Source: Cladosporium sp. IMV 00045
Taxonomy: Eukaryota; Ascomycota; Dothideomycetes; Cladosporiales; Cladosporiaceae
Direction of reading: 5' to 3'
Assembly: GCA_001931905.2 (NCBI GenBank)
Contig: MSJI02000754.1
Location: 1-64,000, forward strand
Length of the DNA: 64,000 bases
The stretch's first letter is position 1, and each line of letters starts with the position of its first letter. Shown piece after piece: positions 22,590 to 33,459 of this stretch. The position numbers were made by a program, and so were the translations under genes. The notes beneath the pieces are model-generated. The model was not told the DNA's origin, did no database searches, and saw nothing but the letters and a program-made list of their open reading frames with translations.

Positions 22590-24026
22590 TCAGATGGACG
22601 ATTTCGCATGACGAAAGTACTTCAACCCAACCCACGCGACAGTGATCCATATCCAAGAAACCACCCCTCCTGTCAAAACTATCAATGCCGGGTAGTAGCC
22701 CACAATAGGCAGCGTGGGATCGTCCTCCAGTTCCGGCGGAGCATACGGTGTCTCGCCTACGTCCCAGGCCCAGCTCCACACATCGAGGCATGAGCCCATA
22801 CCGACTGTGAAGATGATCCAAGTCGTCGCCAGCAAGACCCAACCCCAGTACTCCGTCTCAGCGTATGTGTAAGTGAGATCTTCCTGTGGGTGTGAAGATG
22901 GCACGGGCGTGCGAGTTAGTGGCGAAGGTCGATGGGGTCGTGATCGATGCGATCGGCTCATGGAGCGGGTTGTTGCTTGTAATGTGGAGCCTGAGAAATA
23001 AGAGGCTGATGTAGACTGCGGAATTGGGAGAGCTGTTGTGGAAGAGCTGGCAGCAGGCCGGTCGAATGTCAGGAGATCGTCATCATCAGTCGTGCTCGCG
23101 TAGCTGGTTTGAGAGACAGGTGATTTGAGGTCGAGAGGGCTGGAAAGTGAAGCTTCGCCAGACACTGCTTGTGCGTCTGGCTTGATGCCATTGCCAGTCA
23201 GTATGGACAGGCGAGCGGTAGTCACACTTGCTGGTTCGTAGGGGTCACTGGAGCCTTGGACCGATGATTCGTAGCTGAATTGTCGACGGACCTGGTCGTT
23301 GGGCGGTTGGGGGACGACTGGTCGATTGAAGTCGTCAACAGGCGGCAATGTCGCTGGATTCACGCCTGCAGCCACCTGGGCTAAGCTTGCTTCTGGCAGC
23401 GTTGATTGAGGCGCCGCTTTGGAAGAGCTTCGTTGGAGAAGGCTATTCTTCCTTTCGCGCCCTTCCGTCGCGAACCGTCTCCCTCCTAACAATGCTGTTT
23501 TCCGCAAGGAGCCCTTGCGTTTGCGCGCAGTCTTGTTTTGAGGCGAGTTGATTAAGCTGTTGTCTTCTTTCCGTTCCTTAACCGGCGAATCAACAGCCAC
23601 ATCTTCCTCGGCGCTCGGCCTTGAACTCTTGCTATCCTTATCTCTTGAGGGGCCGTCGCTGGACGGTGGCCTGGAAAATTCCCCACTAGAACGTAGAAAA
23701 GGCACTCTTGAGAAAATGCTTCCTGATAACGAGCGTTTGTGTCCTGTGGCTTTAGGAGACGCAGTAAGTGTGGTCGGAGGGGCTGCAGTCGGTGATGTCG
23801 GCGCAGACGGCGAGCTCCAAGGAAATCTCATCTTTTGGAATGGTGGAAATTCATCATTCTCTTCTTCGACGCCTCGTTTGGGGTCGAGCTTCTCGTCGAC
23901 TACCGCGATGGTGTTGCGACGAGTGCTGCTGCCTCCAGGCCATGGTCCAGGCTCACCACTTTCCATAGCGGCGATTGTGATCGCATTGTGTCCAGCAGGC
24001 GCGGTGGGAACCTTAGAGTCGTACAT
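22590..24026 (-). CDS. Fungal protein with a C-terminal two-helix membrane domain, function unknown
   Basis: A single-exon gene of 478 residues. Residues 1 to about 370 are disordered, with Ser/Pro/basic stretches such as KNKTARKRKGSLRKTALLGG-like sequence. The last 95 residues look folded and conserved: YAETEYWGWVLLATTWIIFT forms the first hydrophobic helix, then VWSWAWDVGETPYAPPELED and DDPTLPIVGYYPALIV lead into a second helix VLTGGVVSWIWITVAWVGLK, ending in the basic KYFRHAKSSI. The pattern suggests an integral membrane protein with a long cytosolic regulatory tail. I cannot name the family or a function. The gene is divergent from the Zrg17-like transporter, with a 347-bp shared promoter. 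Confidence 0.8.
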   Translation of the reverse strand: MYDSKVPTAPAGHNAITIAAMESGEPGPWPGGSSTRRNTIAVVDEKLDPKRGVEEENDEFPPFQKMRFPWSSPSAPTSPTAAPPTTLTASPKATGHKRSLSGSIFSRVPFLRSSGEFSRPPSSDGPSRDKDSKSSRPSAEEDVAVDSPVKERKEDNSLINSPQNKTARKRKGSLRKTALLGGRRFATEGRERKNSLLQRSSSKAAPQSTLPEASLAQVAAGVNPATLPPVDDFNRPVVPQPPNDQVRRQFSYESSVQGSSDPYEPASVTTARLSILTGNGIKPDAQAVSGEASLSSPLDLKSPVSQTSYASTTDDDDLLTFDRPAASSSTTALPIPQSTSASYFSGSTLQATTRSMSRSHRSRPHRPSPLTRTPVPSSHPQEDLTYTYAETEYWGWVLLATTWIIFTVGMGSCLDVWSWAWDVGETPYAPPELEDDPTLPIVGYYPALIVLTGGVVSWIWITVAWVGLKYFRHAKSSI

Positions 24027-24270
24027 TCACGGCATGGTGTTCCAGCGTCGAGACTTGCGCCAGATAACGACACCTGCTCGATGTGAGAAGTGCAAGGGTG
24101 ACGTCGTGGGTTTAGGTTGGATGTTGATCAGCATGTGGTGCTAGTTGGACGCGAGACACAGGGACCAACGCGGCGCTAATCAAAGCATCGTCGCTTTGTT
24201 GCTGAGTCGCTACCCCAATGGTTGCCCTGACCCCCGACGACACTACTACCACCCACATCTTATCACTGCA

Positions 24271-24277
24271 TATATAA
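24271..24277 (+). promoter_or_regulatory. TATA box of the Zrg17-like gene
   Basis: TATATAA lies 97 bp upstream of the ATG at 24374, in the shared divergent promoter at 24027-24373. It is the clearest TATA element I saw in the window. Confidence 0.5.
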
Positions 24278-24373
24278 GACCGCGACAAGACTCGACCGCC
24301 GCGAACGCATTCCTTCACGCCGACGCCTTCGGCGCCAGGTTCTTCAATACACTCATTTCAACAGGCTATCGAT

Positions 24374-25930
24374 ATGGCCTCCCACGACGAGGATCGCCCT
24401 CAGACTCCCCCCACCAAACCTCTCCACCAGCGCTATGGCTCTCAAGCATCGGCCGTGCATTCGAGAAACTTGAGCGTGGAAACCGACAGGAGCTTCCCTT
24501 CTCCCATCAAGATTGATCTCGACTATGATATCAGGCACAAACTCAACGAGTCACCGCGGCCAGAAAGGGGTGCTGAGTCGCCTTTGCGCAGCGCGAGTAC
24601 CGCAAGCACAATGCTCTCGCCGATGAAGCCGCCGCCTTTCTCTGCAACCTCAGCCGGAAGTCAGTGGAGTCCATGGACGCCAAACACCCCTCAGACTGGT
24701 AGCATAGATGGAGGCTTCCAAGCCGTCGATTCTGCTGTTCCCGCGCGGAACCCGTTCAACTTCACACCCGAGCAATATGTCGCTAGCGCTGGTGGCAATG
24801 GCCTCAAGCGCCCGTCTGTAGAGAACCTGCCAGGAAAACGCCGTGGACACAAGTACCGACACAGCAGTATCCATACTGCTCATCAGATCTTCCAACCGCC
24901 TACTCAGCGCACGCCGCTTGCGGTGCCTTCCCACCTTCCCATGCCCACCCGCAAAGAAGCCTGGTGGAGCATGACCCCTCATCAGACCATGCGTCTAATC
25001 TGGTGTGCTTGTCACTTCCTCGTGTCTGGCTACGTGCAATACTCGGCATCCGGATCGCTGTCGATGACGGCGCTGTCTCGCCTGCTGCTCTTCGACGCTG
25101 CTGGCGCCACCGTCTGCGTGGCCGTGGACGTCATGTCCAACTTCGAAGTCTGGCAGCGTGGCAGCTTGAAGCATCCTTTCGGTCTGGAGCGTGCGGATGT
25201 GCTGGCAGGGTTCGGCATGGCTGTTTTCATCGGCTTCATGGGTCTGGACATTGTGAGCCACGGCGTTCAGCATGCGCTTGAGAACTTGGGCGATCACGTT
25301 CCACACAATGCGCACTCGCACTCACGAGCAAGTGCAGGAGCTGTGGATTTGGACTGCCTGCTTGCGATTGCTGTGACGCTCATCTCCGCCATTGGATTGA
25401 AGAATCATTCGCGCCTCGGACGCGCTATGAGAATGCCCTGGCTTGCAAACTGGGGTCGCATTTTGGGCAACCCGTCGCATTTTCTGACTCTGTCGGTCTC
25501 GGTCCTCTTGTTCTTCCTGCCCTTGTTTAGCGAAGAGACCTACAACATGGTGGACATTATCCTCTCGCTATGTATCGCCGGGGTGATGATTACATTCGGC
25601 ACCCGCCTTGGAGCCTCACTCGCTGCAATGCTGCTGATGAGCTACCGACACCCGACCGACCCACTCGCAGCACGCAATGTCATCAAGGGCCTCGAATCAG
25701 ACCCCGGCGTCAGTGTCATCGAGGAGGTCCGGATCTGGCAGGTCCACTACGGCCTCTGCATGGCGAACCTGAAGCTCAGATATCGACCAGCGAGCGGCTA
25801 TGGAGACGAGGTCTTGAGGATCCGTCAAAGGGTCACAAGTCTGATTCGAAGCCATCTGGGCAGCGTATACGGAGAAGGCAAAGGGCCACGGTGGGATGTC
25901 AGTGTGCAGTTGGCTGTAGAAAAGGACTGA
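24374..25930 (+). CDS. ZRG17: Cation diffusion facilitator, Zrg17-like zinc transporter subunit
   Basis: A single exon of 518 residues. The first 190 are disordered. A membrane domain follows with about six hydrophobic segments, starting near MRLIWCACHFLVSGYVQYSA. The CDF landmark after TM2 is plain: KHPFGLERADVLAGFG. A short His-containing loop (HVPHNAHSHSR) and a C-terminal ferredoxin-like domain (AARNVIKGLESDPGVSVIEE, VHYGLCMANLKLRYRP) complete the family plan. In yeast, Zrg17 pairs with Msc2 to bring zinc into the ER, and I infer the same role here. The transport site looks degenerate: the TM2 pattern DxxHxxxD is D-A-A-G-A-T-V, and the TM5 H-x-x-x-D is Y-N-M-V-D. That fits a non-catalytic partner subunit. 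CDF membership is firm; the Zrg17 assignment rests on architecture and these substitutions. Confidence 0.8.
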   Translation: MASHDEDRPQTPPTKPLHQRYGSQASAVHSRNLSVETDRSFPSPIKIDLDYDIRHKLNESPRPERGAESPLRSASTASTMLSPMKPPPFSATSAGSQWSPWTPNTPQTGSIDGGFQAVDSAVPARNPFNFTPEQYVASAGGNGLKRPSVENLPGKRRGHKYRHSSIHTAHQIFQPPTQRTPLAVPSHLPMPTRKEAWWSMTPHQTMRLIWCACHFLVSGYVQYSASGSLSMTALSRLLLFDAAGATVCVAVDVMSNFEVWQRGSLKHPFGLERADVLAGFGMAVFIGFMGLDIVSHGVQHALENLGDHVPHNAHSHSRASAGAVDLDCLLAIAVTLISAIGLKNHSRLGRAMRMPWLANWGRILGNPSHFLTLSVSVLLFFLPLFSEETYNMVDIILSLCIAGVMITFGTRLGASLAAMLLMSYRHPTDPLAARNVIKGLESDPGVSVIEEVRIWQVHYGLCMANLKLRYRPASGYGDEVLRIRQRVTSLIRSHLGSVYGEGKGPRWDVSVQLAVEKD

Positions 25931-26069
25931 ATAAGGCATTTTTTCCTTCAAATGTCTGTCTTTGCCTGGGTAAGCTGCACTACTTTCTCTTCTTTTCCAT
26001 TTGTAACTTTGTGTACATCTTTACCAAACATGATACCCAGCATTCACTCGTCCCGCTCTTTGCAATTCC

Positions 26070-27088
26070 TCAGAAGATCGCCAGGATATTCGGTGGACTC
26101 GCCACGCCAGCAGGGACGTTCACGGGTTCGCTCACGACAAAGAACTCATACCGGCCTGTCTCTTTGCAGTGCTTTCCCAGTGCCTCGAGATCAAACAATT
26201 CACCGATCGGCATTCCCCAGCCGGCCAGCATGACCTCGTGGCACGACCAATCTTTCTGCGTCGGCCAGGCCTCCCTATGCAATCGGTCAGTAACTTATGG
26301 TGACAAGATTCGAGACGCTTCCACACAACTCACCAACTGGGATGGTCCCCAGCGCAAGCCGCGAAGTTCTCCCACATCCACTGCAACATCTCCTCACTCT
26401 GCTCCACGCCCGCGAAAGCCGGCGGCTGCTTCTCCCGCAGAGCCTCCAACTCCCCCTTGCCCATCTCGTTGTAAGCATGCATATACCCCGACCTCACGAG
26501 CAAAATATCACCAAAACGAATTTCCGTCCCCTGCGCCTCCGCCACAGCCTTCAAATCCGCCAGCGGGATTGCAGACGTGGCGAAAGCATCGTGCTCCCTC
26601 CCCTGCGCCACGCGCCACGCGTGGTAGTCGAGAAGCACACCGCGGCCGACAATCCCCTGCTCGCTCCAGGCGCCTATGCCGTTGACGTTGCTGGCTTGCT
26701 TGCCGTTGGTGCCGTGGATGTCGTCCAGCGTGACGCCGTTGTAGAAGACTTTCTCCCGCTGGTAGCCGAAGTGGCGCAGGCCGTCCCACTGCGAGGAACT
26801 CTGGGTGTTGAAGGTCCAGACGTCGTCGTTGACGATGCGAGGCGGTTTTTGGTACAGGTGCTGGTGGAAGGCTTGCCGGCCGAAGAAGGGGAGGGGGCCT
26901 TGGGCGTCGAGGGGCCAGTTGAGAGAGATTCGTGTGCCGGTTTTGATTTCTTTGGACGCTGCTGTGACGATTTGGTTGGTGAGGCGGTTGAGGGTGCCCA
27001 GTTGGTCGTTGGCGCCGTACAGGCCCCAGGCGTTGTGGTGGGGCCCGTTCTTGTCTAGAGGCAGTTCGGAGAAGTTGGGGATGCTCAT
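26070..27088 (-). CDS. Putative cyclase-family hydrolase (kynurenine formamidase-like fold)
   Basis: Exons 27088-26334 and 26274-26070 (GTGAGT donor, CATAG acceptor, phase 2) encode 319 residues. Blocks such as PHHNAWGLYGANDQLGTLNR, RISLNWPLDAQGP, WDGLRHFGYQREKVFYNGV, GIGAWSEQGIVGRGVLLDY, EIRFGDILLVRSGY and WSCHEVMLAGWGMPIGELFD match the fungal branch of the cyclase superfamily (Pfam PF04199), which holds metal-dependent hydrolases such as bacterial kynurenine formamidase. The classic HxGTHxDxP metal motif is not intact; the nearest stretch is DDIHGTNGKQASNVNG. The substrate is therefore open. No signal peptide is apparent, so the protein is probably cytosolic. Its 3' end lies only 139 bp from the end of the convergent Zrg17-like gene. 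The family call is good; the chemistry is unknown. Confidence 0.85.
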
Positions 27089-27868
27089 GGCTGGGATGGC
27101 GTGTTGGATGTTGTGTTTGAATGTGGATTGATGTATATAAAGTTGTAATATTGTCTATCTTTCTTTTACCTCTAAAGATCGCGGACAACGATGTAGTTAC
27201 ATTAAATGAGGAGAAGATGGGATGAGGAGTAGCTAACTTACATGTACCTCCTCGGCTCATTGCATGGAGGATGTCCCGAGCGAGGATGGATCATCGCATT
27301 GCATGTCATGGCTCCAGCTTCTGCTTTTGCGCTGCATGTTTCCATGGGTACTTTCGAGTCGAGATGTACATTGAATGGATTGTTAGGAGAGATCATCAAG
27401 TTTCAATTGTAACATTGAATGTCCGCATGGCCAAGCAGTAGATGTAAAGACCACATGATGTCAAATGTGAGCATTGGAGTCCGCACCCTCGGTGCAATAA
27501 CGTGCGAGTGGTAGAATTAATCAGCCGGAGCTTTTCCAGGCAAGCTCCAGGGCAGGCAGCTGAGAGTTGTTGATGCTCCTCAAGCCGCAAGGTCACTTAA
27601 TCCACTTTGTGATCTGACCACCACTGATCCCAACATCCATCATCCTCCACACACGCACATCATACATATTCAACAATCACACGTGCAATTCTTCGTTCAC
27701 GTGAACGGCACGACTTCTCCAGCGCGCAGACTCCCGCATACGCGCCAGTCCCAGCCATCTGCTTGAAAAAAAAAAAAACATCCTCCATCATACCGAATCT
27801 TACATCCACGGCGATCAGCATCCAAACTGGCGCGCATTAAGACTATCAAGAAACCCAAGACAGCAGAA
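27089..27868. other. Divergent promoter region between the cyclase gene and RCC1
   Basis: There is no gene. A poly-A run sits at about 27766-27778, roughly 90 bp before the RCC1 ATG, and a TATATAA sequence lies near 27135, about 45 bp upstream of the cyclase start (on the plus strand, so its role is unclear). Confidence 0.5.
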
Positions 27869-29813
27869 ATGCCTCCCAAGCGCGCCGCTTCCACAAAGGC
27901 CGCCGCCAAAGACGCGCCGGCCTCTGCGAAAAACAAGGCCAACACCGCGGCCAAGGTCACGAAGCCCGAGCCTGCGACCAAGAAGACCGCCGCCAAAGGC
28001 AAGGCGGCCGACACCGCAAAGGCATCTGCAAAGGGTCGCGGCCGCCCAAAGAAACAGCCTGAGCCTGAACCTGAAGAAGAGGTTGAGTCCGGGTCTGAGG
28101 CCGATTCTGAACAAGACGGGGCAGAGACAAAGAAGAGCACGACCAAGACAACAAAGGCGAATGGTAAGTCTACATGCAGGACTTTGACGATGGATCCGGC
28201 CACTTCTCTCTTGAAAATGCAGCAGTCTATGCAGCAGGATCGTCGAGAGAATGGCCGCTTCGAAATCGAGACGCCCGCCGCTGGGATTTTTCGATGCGAG
28301 AAAACGCTTACACGTTGCTATAGGTTCCACCAAGAAGGCTGCCGCGAAGAAGGCTTCACCAAAGCCCAAAGCAGAGGCAGCAGCTCCTGCAAAGAGGGGC
28401 ACCAAGCGCAAGGCCGACGATGAGACCCCGGCTGCTCCGGCGAAGAAGGTCAAGGCTCTCGTCAAGGGACCTGTTATCAACGAACCCCCAACTGAGCGCC
28501 TGCACGTCTTCGTCTTCGGCGAGGGCACTGCTGGAGAGCTCGGTCTCGGCACCGACAAGAAGTGCATTGACGTTAAGCGTCCTCGTCTGAATGCCAACCT
28601 CGATGCCCAGAAGGTCGGCGTGGTACAGGTTGTTGCCGGTGGCATGCACAATGTGGCTTTGACCCACGACAACAAGGTCTTGACATGGGGTGTGAACGAT
28701 CAAGGTGCCCTGGGTCGCGACACCACTTGGGACGGCGGCCTCAAAGACATGGACGAGGAGGAAGACTCTGACTCGGACGACGATGACACTGGCATGAACC
28801 CCAAGGAGAGCACACCTGGCGAGGTTGACTGGTCCACCACCGAGGTCCCTGAAGGCACACGTTGGGTCGATGTCGCAGCCGGTGACAGCTGTTCGTTCGC
28901 GCTCACCGACGACGGCAAAGTGTACGGCTGGGGTACCTTCCGCAGCAACGAGGGTATCTTTGGTTTCACCCACGATACTTTCATCGCGCAACGACCCATC
29001 CGCATTCCGGAGCTGAAGAACATCACCAGCATCAAGGCCGGCGCTAACCACGCTCTTGCGCTGGACACCAAGGGCGCCGTCTTTGCTTGGGGATCTGGTC
29101 AGCAAAACCAGCTCGGTCGCCGTGTCATCGAGCGCACCAAGATCGAGGGTCTGAAGCCTCGTGAGTTTGGTCTTCCCAAGGGCAAGAAGTCCATCGTCTC
29201 CATTGAGACCGGTGGCTACCACAGCTTCGCCATCTCCAAGACCGGCGACGTCTACTCCTGGGGTCTCAACAACTTCGGCGAGACGGGCGTCATGGACAAC
29301 GCCGGGCAGGACGACGCCGTCATCCTCAAGCCCCAGGTCGTCGACGCCCTCAAAGACAAGACCATCGTCTCCATCAAAGGCGGCGGCCACCACTCTCTCT
29401 GCGCCACCTCCGACGGCGACTGCCTGGTCTGGGGCCGCCTAGACGGCAACCAATGCGGCCTGAGCAAAGACTTCATCGCCAGCCTGCCCTCGGACTCGAC
29501 CATCAAAGACGAGCGCGACCAGCCGCGCATCCTGGCCGTTCCCACCAAAGTGCCCACCATCCAGGGCAAAGCTGCCGTGGTCACCACTTGCTCCGACCAC
29601 AACATTGTCGTCACCGAGGAGGGCAAGGCGTACAGCTGGGGCTTTTCCGCCAACTACCAGACGGGCCAGGGCACCATCGACGACGTCATCGAGGCCACTC
29701 TCATCGACAACACCGCCGTGCGGGAGAGGAAGCTCAACGGCACCACGTCCGGTGGCCAGTTTAGCGTGCTGACTGCTAAGGCTGAGGATGCGCCGAAAAC
29801 TAATGGTGTTTGA
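27869..29813 (+). CDS. RCC1: RCC1-repeat Ran guanine-nucleotide exchange factor
   Basis: Exons 27869-28163 and 28324-29813 (GTAAGT donor, CTATAG acceptor, 160-bp intron) encode 594 residues. The first 150 residues are Lys/Ala-rich and histone-tail-like, with probable nuclear localisation signals (KRGTKRKAD, PAKKVKALVKG). A seven-bladed RCC1 propeller follows, with repeat signatures VFGEGTAGELGLG, GGMHNVALTHDNKVLTWGVN, GDSCSFALTDDGKVYGWG, GANHALALDTKGAVFAWGSG, GGYHSFAISKTGDVYSWGLN, GGGHHSLCATSDGDCLVWGR and CSDHNIVVTEEGKAYSWGFS. An acidic insertion (DMDEEEDSDSDDDD) interrupts blade 2, as in fungal orthologues. RCC1 loads GTP onto Ran on chromatin and sets up the nucleus-cytoplasm gradient on which the NTF2 encoded at 15.3 kb depends. 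Confidence 0.95.
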
Positions 29814-32093
29814 GGATTGGAGAAGAACGAAACACCGAGATTGGTGAAATTTGGAGACAAAGATTGAAAGTTTGGGAAGAAGGATCTGGAACTGAACAAT
29901 TAGTAGCGAACAGTGCTTAATGCTGTTTCGATCCTGGGATACGAAACATGGAGTGCAAGGTGGTTTTTCGAAATTTATCTCATTATCGTTCTGTTCAGTC
30001 CCAAACCCAATCCATCGGGCAGTTGAAACGGAAAACAGTGCAACGTCAGTAGATTCTGATTTGACGTCTACGTGTCGACACACTCGGCTGTAGTGGGAAT
30101 CGTTCCAGACGCCTTGTGCTCATGGCTTGACGCCTTTTTGTGAAAGTAATATAGACTTATCGAAACTGCTTGGTTGAATATGATGGCTTATCCAGGTCAA
30201 GTACCATTCTGTTGATAGGACGTCGGATCTGCGTAAGTATGTGCATATATAGAAGGTCATAGGCAAAAATTATAGTACTAGTAGTGTGTGGTTGGCGGAA
30301 GATTCACTTGAAGAGAGCACTAGTGTGCTGATCCCCGAGTCAAGTCTCTTTGTGGAAATCATACCGGGGCGTCCATATATCGCACAGCCTCACGCGCGCG
30401 GCCTCAGAGATCGTGCATCATTTGCCCACCGCTAGGCATGATGCGGTGTCATGCAACATTGGCAGCAGCTTAAGTCGGGTCAATTATCCAAGGTCTAGAA
30501 GGGAGCTTTGTGCACTGGTTCTGCAGAGATTTTCTCACGTGCGCACATGTTCGTATGTAATAGCAGACCGATGCCTGTAAAACAAGAAAACGATACACTC
30601 ACGTCACTGACTCGCGACCCACAGCAATCCTTGTCCCACGCGGTCGGTGGGGATCACTTGTCAGTACCGGAATCCTATCCCGACAGATTAATGAACTGCC
30701 ACAGACCACGAGTAGTCCAAGCGCTGTCGAGGATGCACTCCACGTGCTTTCGACTAGGTGTTTTGATTGTTGAATTTGTTACACGTCCGAAAATACGGTG
30801 TGAGTTATTGGCAGATGCAGCCACGGCTTGGAAGGGCCAGAAGATCGGTAGTGGGCGTCCCGCATGCATGCTAAGTCATTCGCTTGTTTGAGACATCCTC
30901 GAGGCCTCTTCCGCGTACCGCGAGCACTAAGGCAGCGTTCCTCGACGTCGTGTAAAGCAAAAGATCCAAGGCACGGGAGAAAAAAGCAACTGACGTGGTA
31001 CGCGGCTCACGAGGATGGCGGCGCGGTGACACGGGTCCTGCTGCAAGATCTCGGAAGCGAGAGCAAACGGCTTGCTTCGCTTAGCAGCACAGGCGCGATT
31101 GATAGGATTCTTCGACACGCAGCCACGTTCCACGGCCAGCCATTCGAGATGATAGGTACCGTATTGCTGCCCAGTCAACGTCTGTGACAAGGCAGCCCTG
31201 CGCGGCTACCGACCCAGCACCGGGGCAGCTAAGGGACACTAATAATCGGATGTTCGCCTAGAGGTTGGATTAGGCTGCCGGAAGAACGGTGCGGTCACAT
31301 TAGCGGCGTGGAGGCGGATCACCATCCCTGTTTCTGGGAGACTGCGCGTTTGCTGTCAGGGAAGAGTGCAGCGAATGCGCGAAGAAAGGAGACGATGCTG
31401 ATGCGTGTGGGTGGGAATGTGGTGAGAATGATGGATGATATGCTCCATGGTGTGGGTGTACGACGTGGCGATAAGCGTGGCTGACTCATGGTCGCGGTGT
31501 TCCAGGTTGCTTCCTTCCCTGCGATGTGTTTATCTTTATATTAGATTCGTCCACCGCTGTTTTGGTAAGCAGCACCTTGCTGCTGCTGCTATCTTCTACC
31601 TCCTACTCATATCATGCTGTCGCTGCCAGTGTGAGCGCGTACCACTCTTCAGCATCCAATACTCTGGATCTACCAATTGCACGGTCGTCTCACACAGCAC
31701 ACACGACATCACCTCATCCATCTCCCTACGTCCGCTGCTGTCTCACACTTGGACCACTGGACCGCCGGCGCACTCTCAAACCTCTCCCCGACACGCTCAC
31801 CCACGGCTCGACGACTGTGCTGTCTCTCTACTGGCCAACCAAGCATTTGCGACGACCAATAACCTCATCAACCACTCCAACCAAGCTTATCACAAGCCTT
31901 ATTGGCAACGGTCGCAACCATCAGACCACCCAACTGACGACATCAAACCACCCTTTTCCGACGCGACGGCATAAAAGAAGCACTCCTCATCCTGCCCTGC
32001 CCAGCCGGCAGGCGCCCCCGTTTGACTCTTTCTGCATCACCAAACAACCCTGCCAAGGCACCAATCGACCATCTTCACATCAGATCAGCCAAC
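29814..32093. other. Long intergenic region without a recognisable gene
   Basis: About 2.3 kb. Short frames exist on both strands but none has family resemblance or supporting intron signals, and I saw no tRNA B-box in a cloverleaf context. The last 550 bp are C/T- and C/A-rich leader of the CPWC-motif gene. Part of 30300-31400 looks like unconstrained sequence. Confidence 0.5.
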
Positions 32094-32681
32094 ATGTGCG
32101 TAGCCGGCCTGAACGTTTCCACTCGGCCCTGCAGCCATCGCTGGTACGAGCTGCTGCGCTCGTGCAGCGACGAGTACGACCTCTCCAATTGCCCTCAAAA
32201 ACTGCAACTCCAGGGCTGGGAGACACGGAAAGAGATATGCCCGTGGTGCGACTGCAGCGGCGACAACAACGACGAAATCATCACAAGCTCCACCCACCGC
32301 CTCTTCGGCAGCACATCTTCCGCCAGCGGCTCATCGACATCCTCCTCACCTGTCCTTGCCGCAATGAGCAAACCCAAACTGGTGCGATGCGGCAGCGACG
32401 GCGCGCTCAGCACTCTCAGCCGAAACGGCAGTTTCTCCAGCACCGGCAGCGAGCGAGGGCAAATGCATCGCGACAGAAACGACCGCCTGCGCCTGTACCT
32501 CACCATGCTCCCCCACGAAATCCTGCCCAGCGCGAGAAAGTACTACCCAAACTCGCCTGGCGAGCCTGGCGAGCCGACGCCACCGTCCTCCGACGCCGGC
32601 AGCGTCAAGAGCACTAAGAACAAGCTCGGCGCTGGGTGGAGGAAGAGCGTGCGCTTCGGGAGGAGCGTGTTCGCTACTTGA
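32094..32681 (+). CDS. Small cysteine-containing fungal protein with a CPWC motif, function unknown
   Basis: A single exon of 195 residues starting at AACATGTGC. The N-terminal 60 residues have regularly placed Cys/His: CxxH in RPCSHRW, then LLRSCSDEYDLSNCPQKLQL, and finally CPWCDC. This could form a small zinc-binding knuckle, but no named finger fits. The middle is Ser-rich and low-complexity, and the tail is basic (KNKLGAGWRKSVRFGRSVF). The clean start, strong leader and ordered N-terminus make it a likely real gene. I cannot assign a role. No membrane segment or signal peptide is visible. Confidence 0.7.
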   Translation: MCVAGLNVSTRPCSHRWYELLRSCSDEYDLSNCPQKLQLQGWETRKEICPWCDCSGDNNDEIITSSTHRLFGSTSSASGSSTSSSPVLAAMSKPKLVRCGSDGALSTLSRNGSFSSTGSERGQMHRDRNDRLRLYLTMLPHEILPSARKYYPNSPGEPGEPTPPSSDAGSVKSTKNKLGAGWRKSVRFGRSVFAT

Positions 32682-33459
32682 TTGAAACTGCTTTTCTTTT
32701 CCTTCTCTACTTGTCTGATGTTTGCATTCTTCCTTGCGAGAAAGCCTTACCCTCGAGTTTTCGGAAGCGACAGCGTGTTGTTTTTATCTTTTCCTTTTAC
32801 TGCTTTCCGGTGATGCCCAGAATGGCTTCTCCGAACAAAAGGGAAAAGGCGTTCACACGGACATATACCCCACTTATTGCGACTTGTTTGGCTGCCTTGC
32901 CTTGTCTGTGGAAGGAAACGAGTGATTATCTGGAACCCAGCACAGAAAAAGGTTGTTTCTCATTGTGGAAAGGCCAGCGGCTCGGTCGAGGGTTTTACTG
33001 ATGTGCTGGACACATGGACGGCCGATCGACGTTGTCGCGGAGTTAGATAATTGCCCCCCACCCATAGAGGTTTTTCAAGCGATTGATGCTTTCCTACTCT
33101 TCACTATTTGGCTCGCGATGGCGATTCCATAAATCTATTTGCACTCAGCACGAGTCTTGTTGATCATCATGACCATTTCCTGAGATCTCAGAAAGCCAAG
33201 CTTTTCCTTCCAAGCCCTCAGCTCAAACGCGGTGTTTCTAACCTTAAATCAACTCTCACCTCACCAACTAGTAACGAAAATGACAAGGTCCAGGTATCAG
33301 AATTCCGCTTTCGAAAACTGCTTGCAGGACTTGAATCGAATAGGTGACCTATGATTGCTCAAATCATTACTATAGGTCAAATCTGCATAGCAATAGGCAT
33401 GGTCATGCTTTGCACTTTGATGTTATTACATTGACTAGGCAAAGATAGTACATACACTC
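32682..33459. other. Convergent 3' region between the CPWC gene and TOF1
   Basis: T/C-rich 3' UTR sequence, then A/T-richer spacer. A short frame around 33108-33347 has nothing to support it. Confidence 0.5.

Noticed and set aside
25570..26685. 371-codon plus-strand frame crossing from the Zrg17-like gene into the cyclase gene
   Set aside because: It overlaps two well-supported genes and reads as low-complexity sequence in both.
28356..29393. 345-codon minus-strand frame
   Set aside because: It is an antisense shadow of the RCC1 propeller, whose plus-strand reading has all seven blade signatures.
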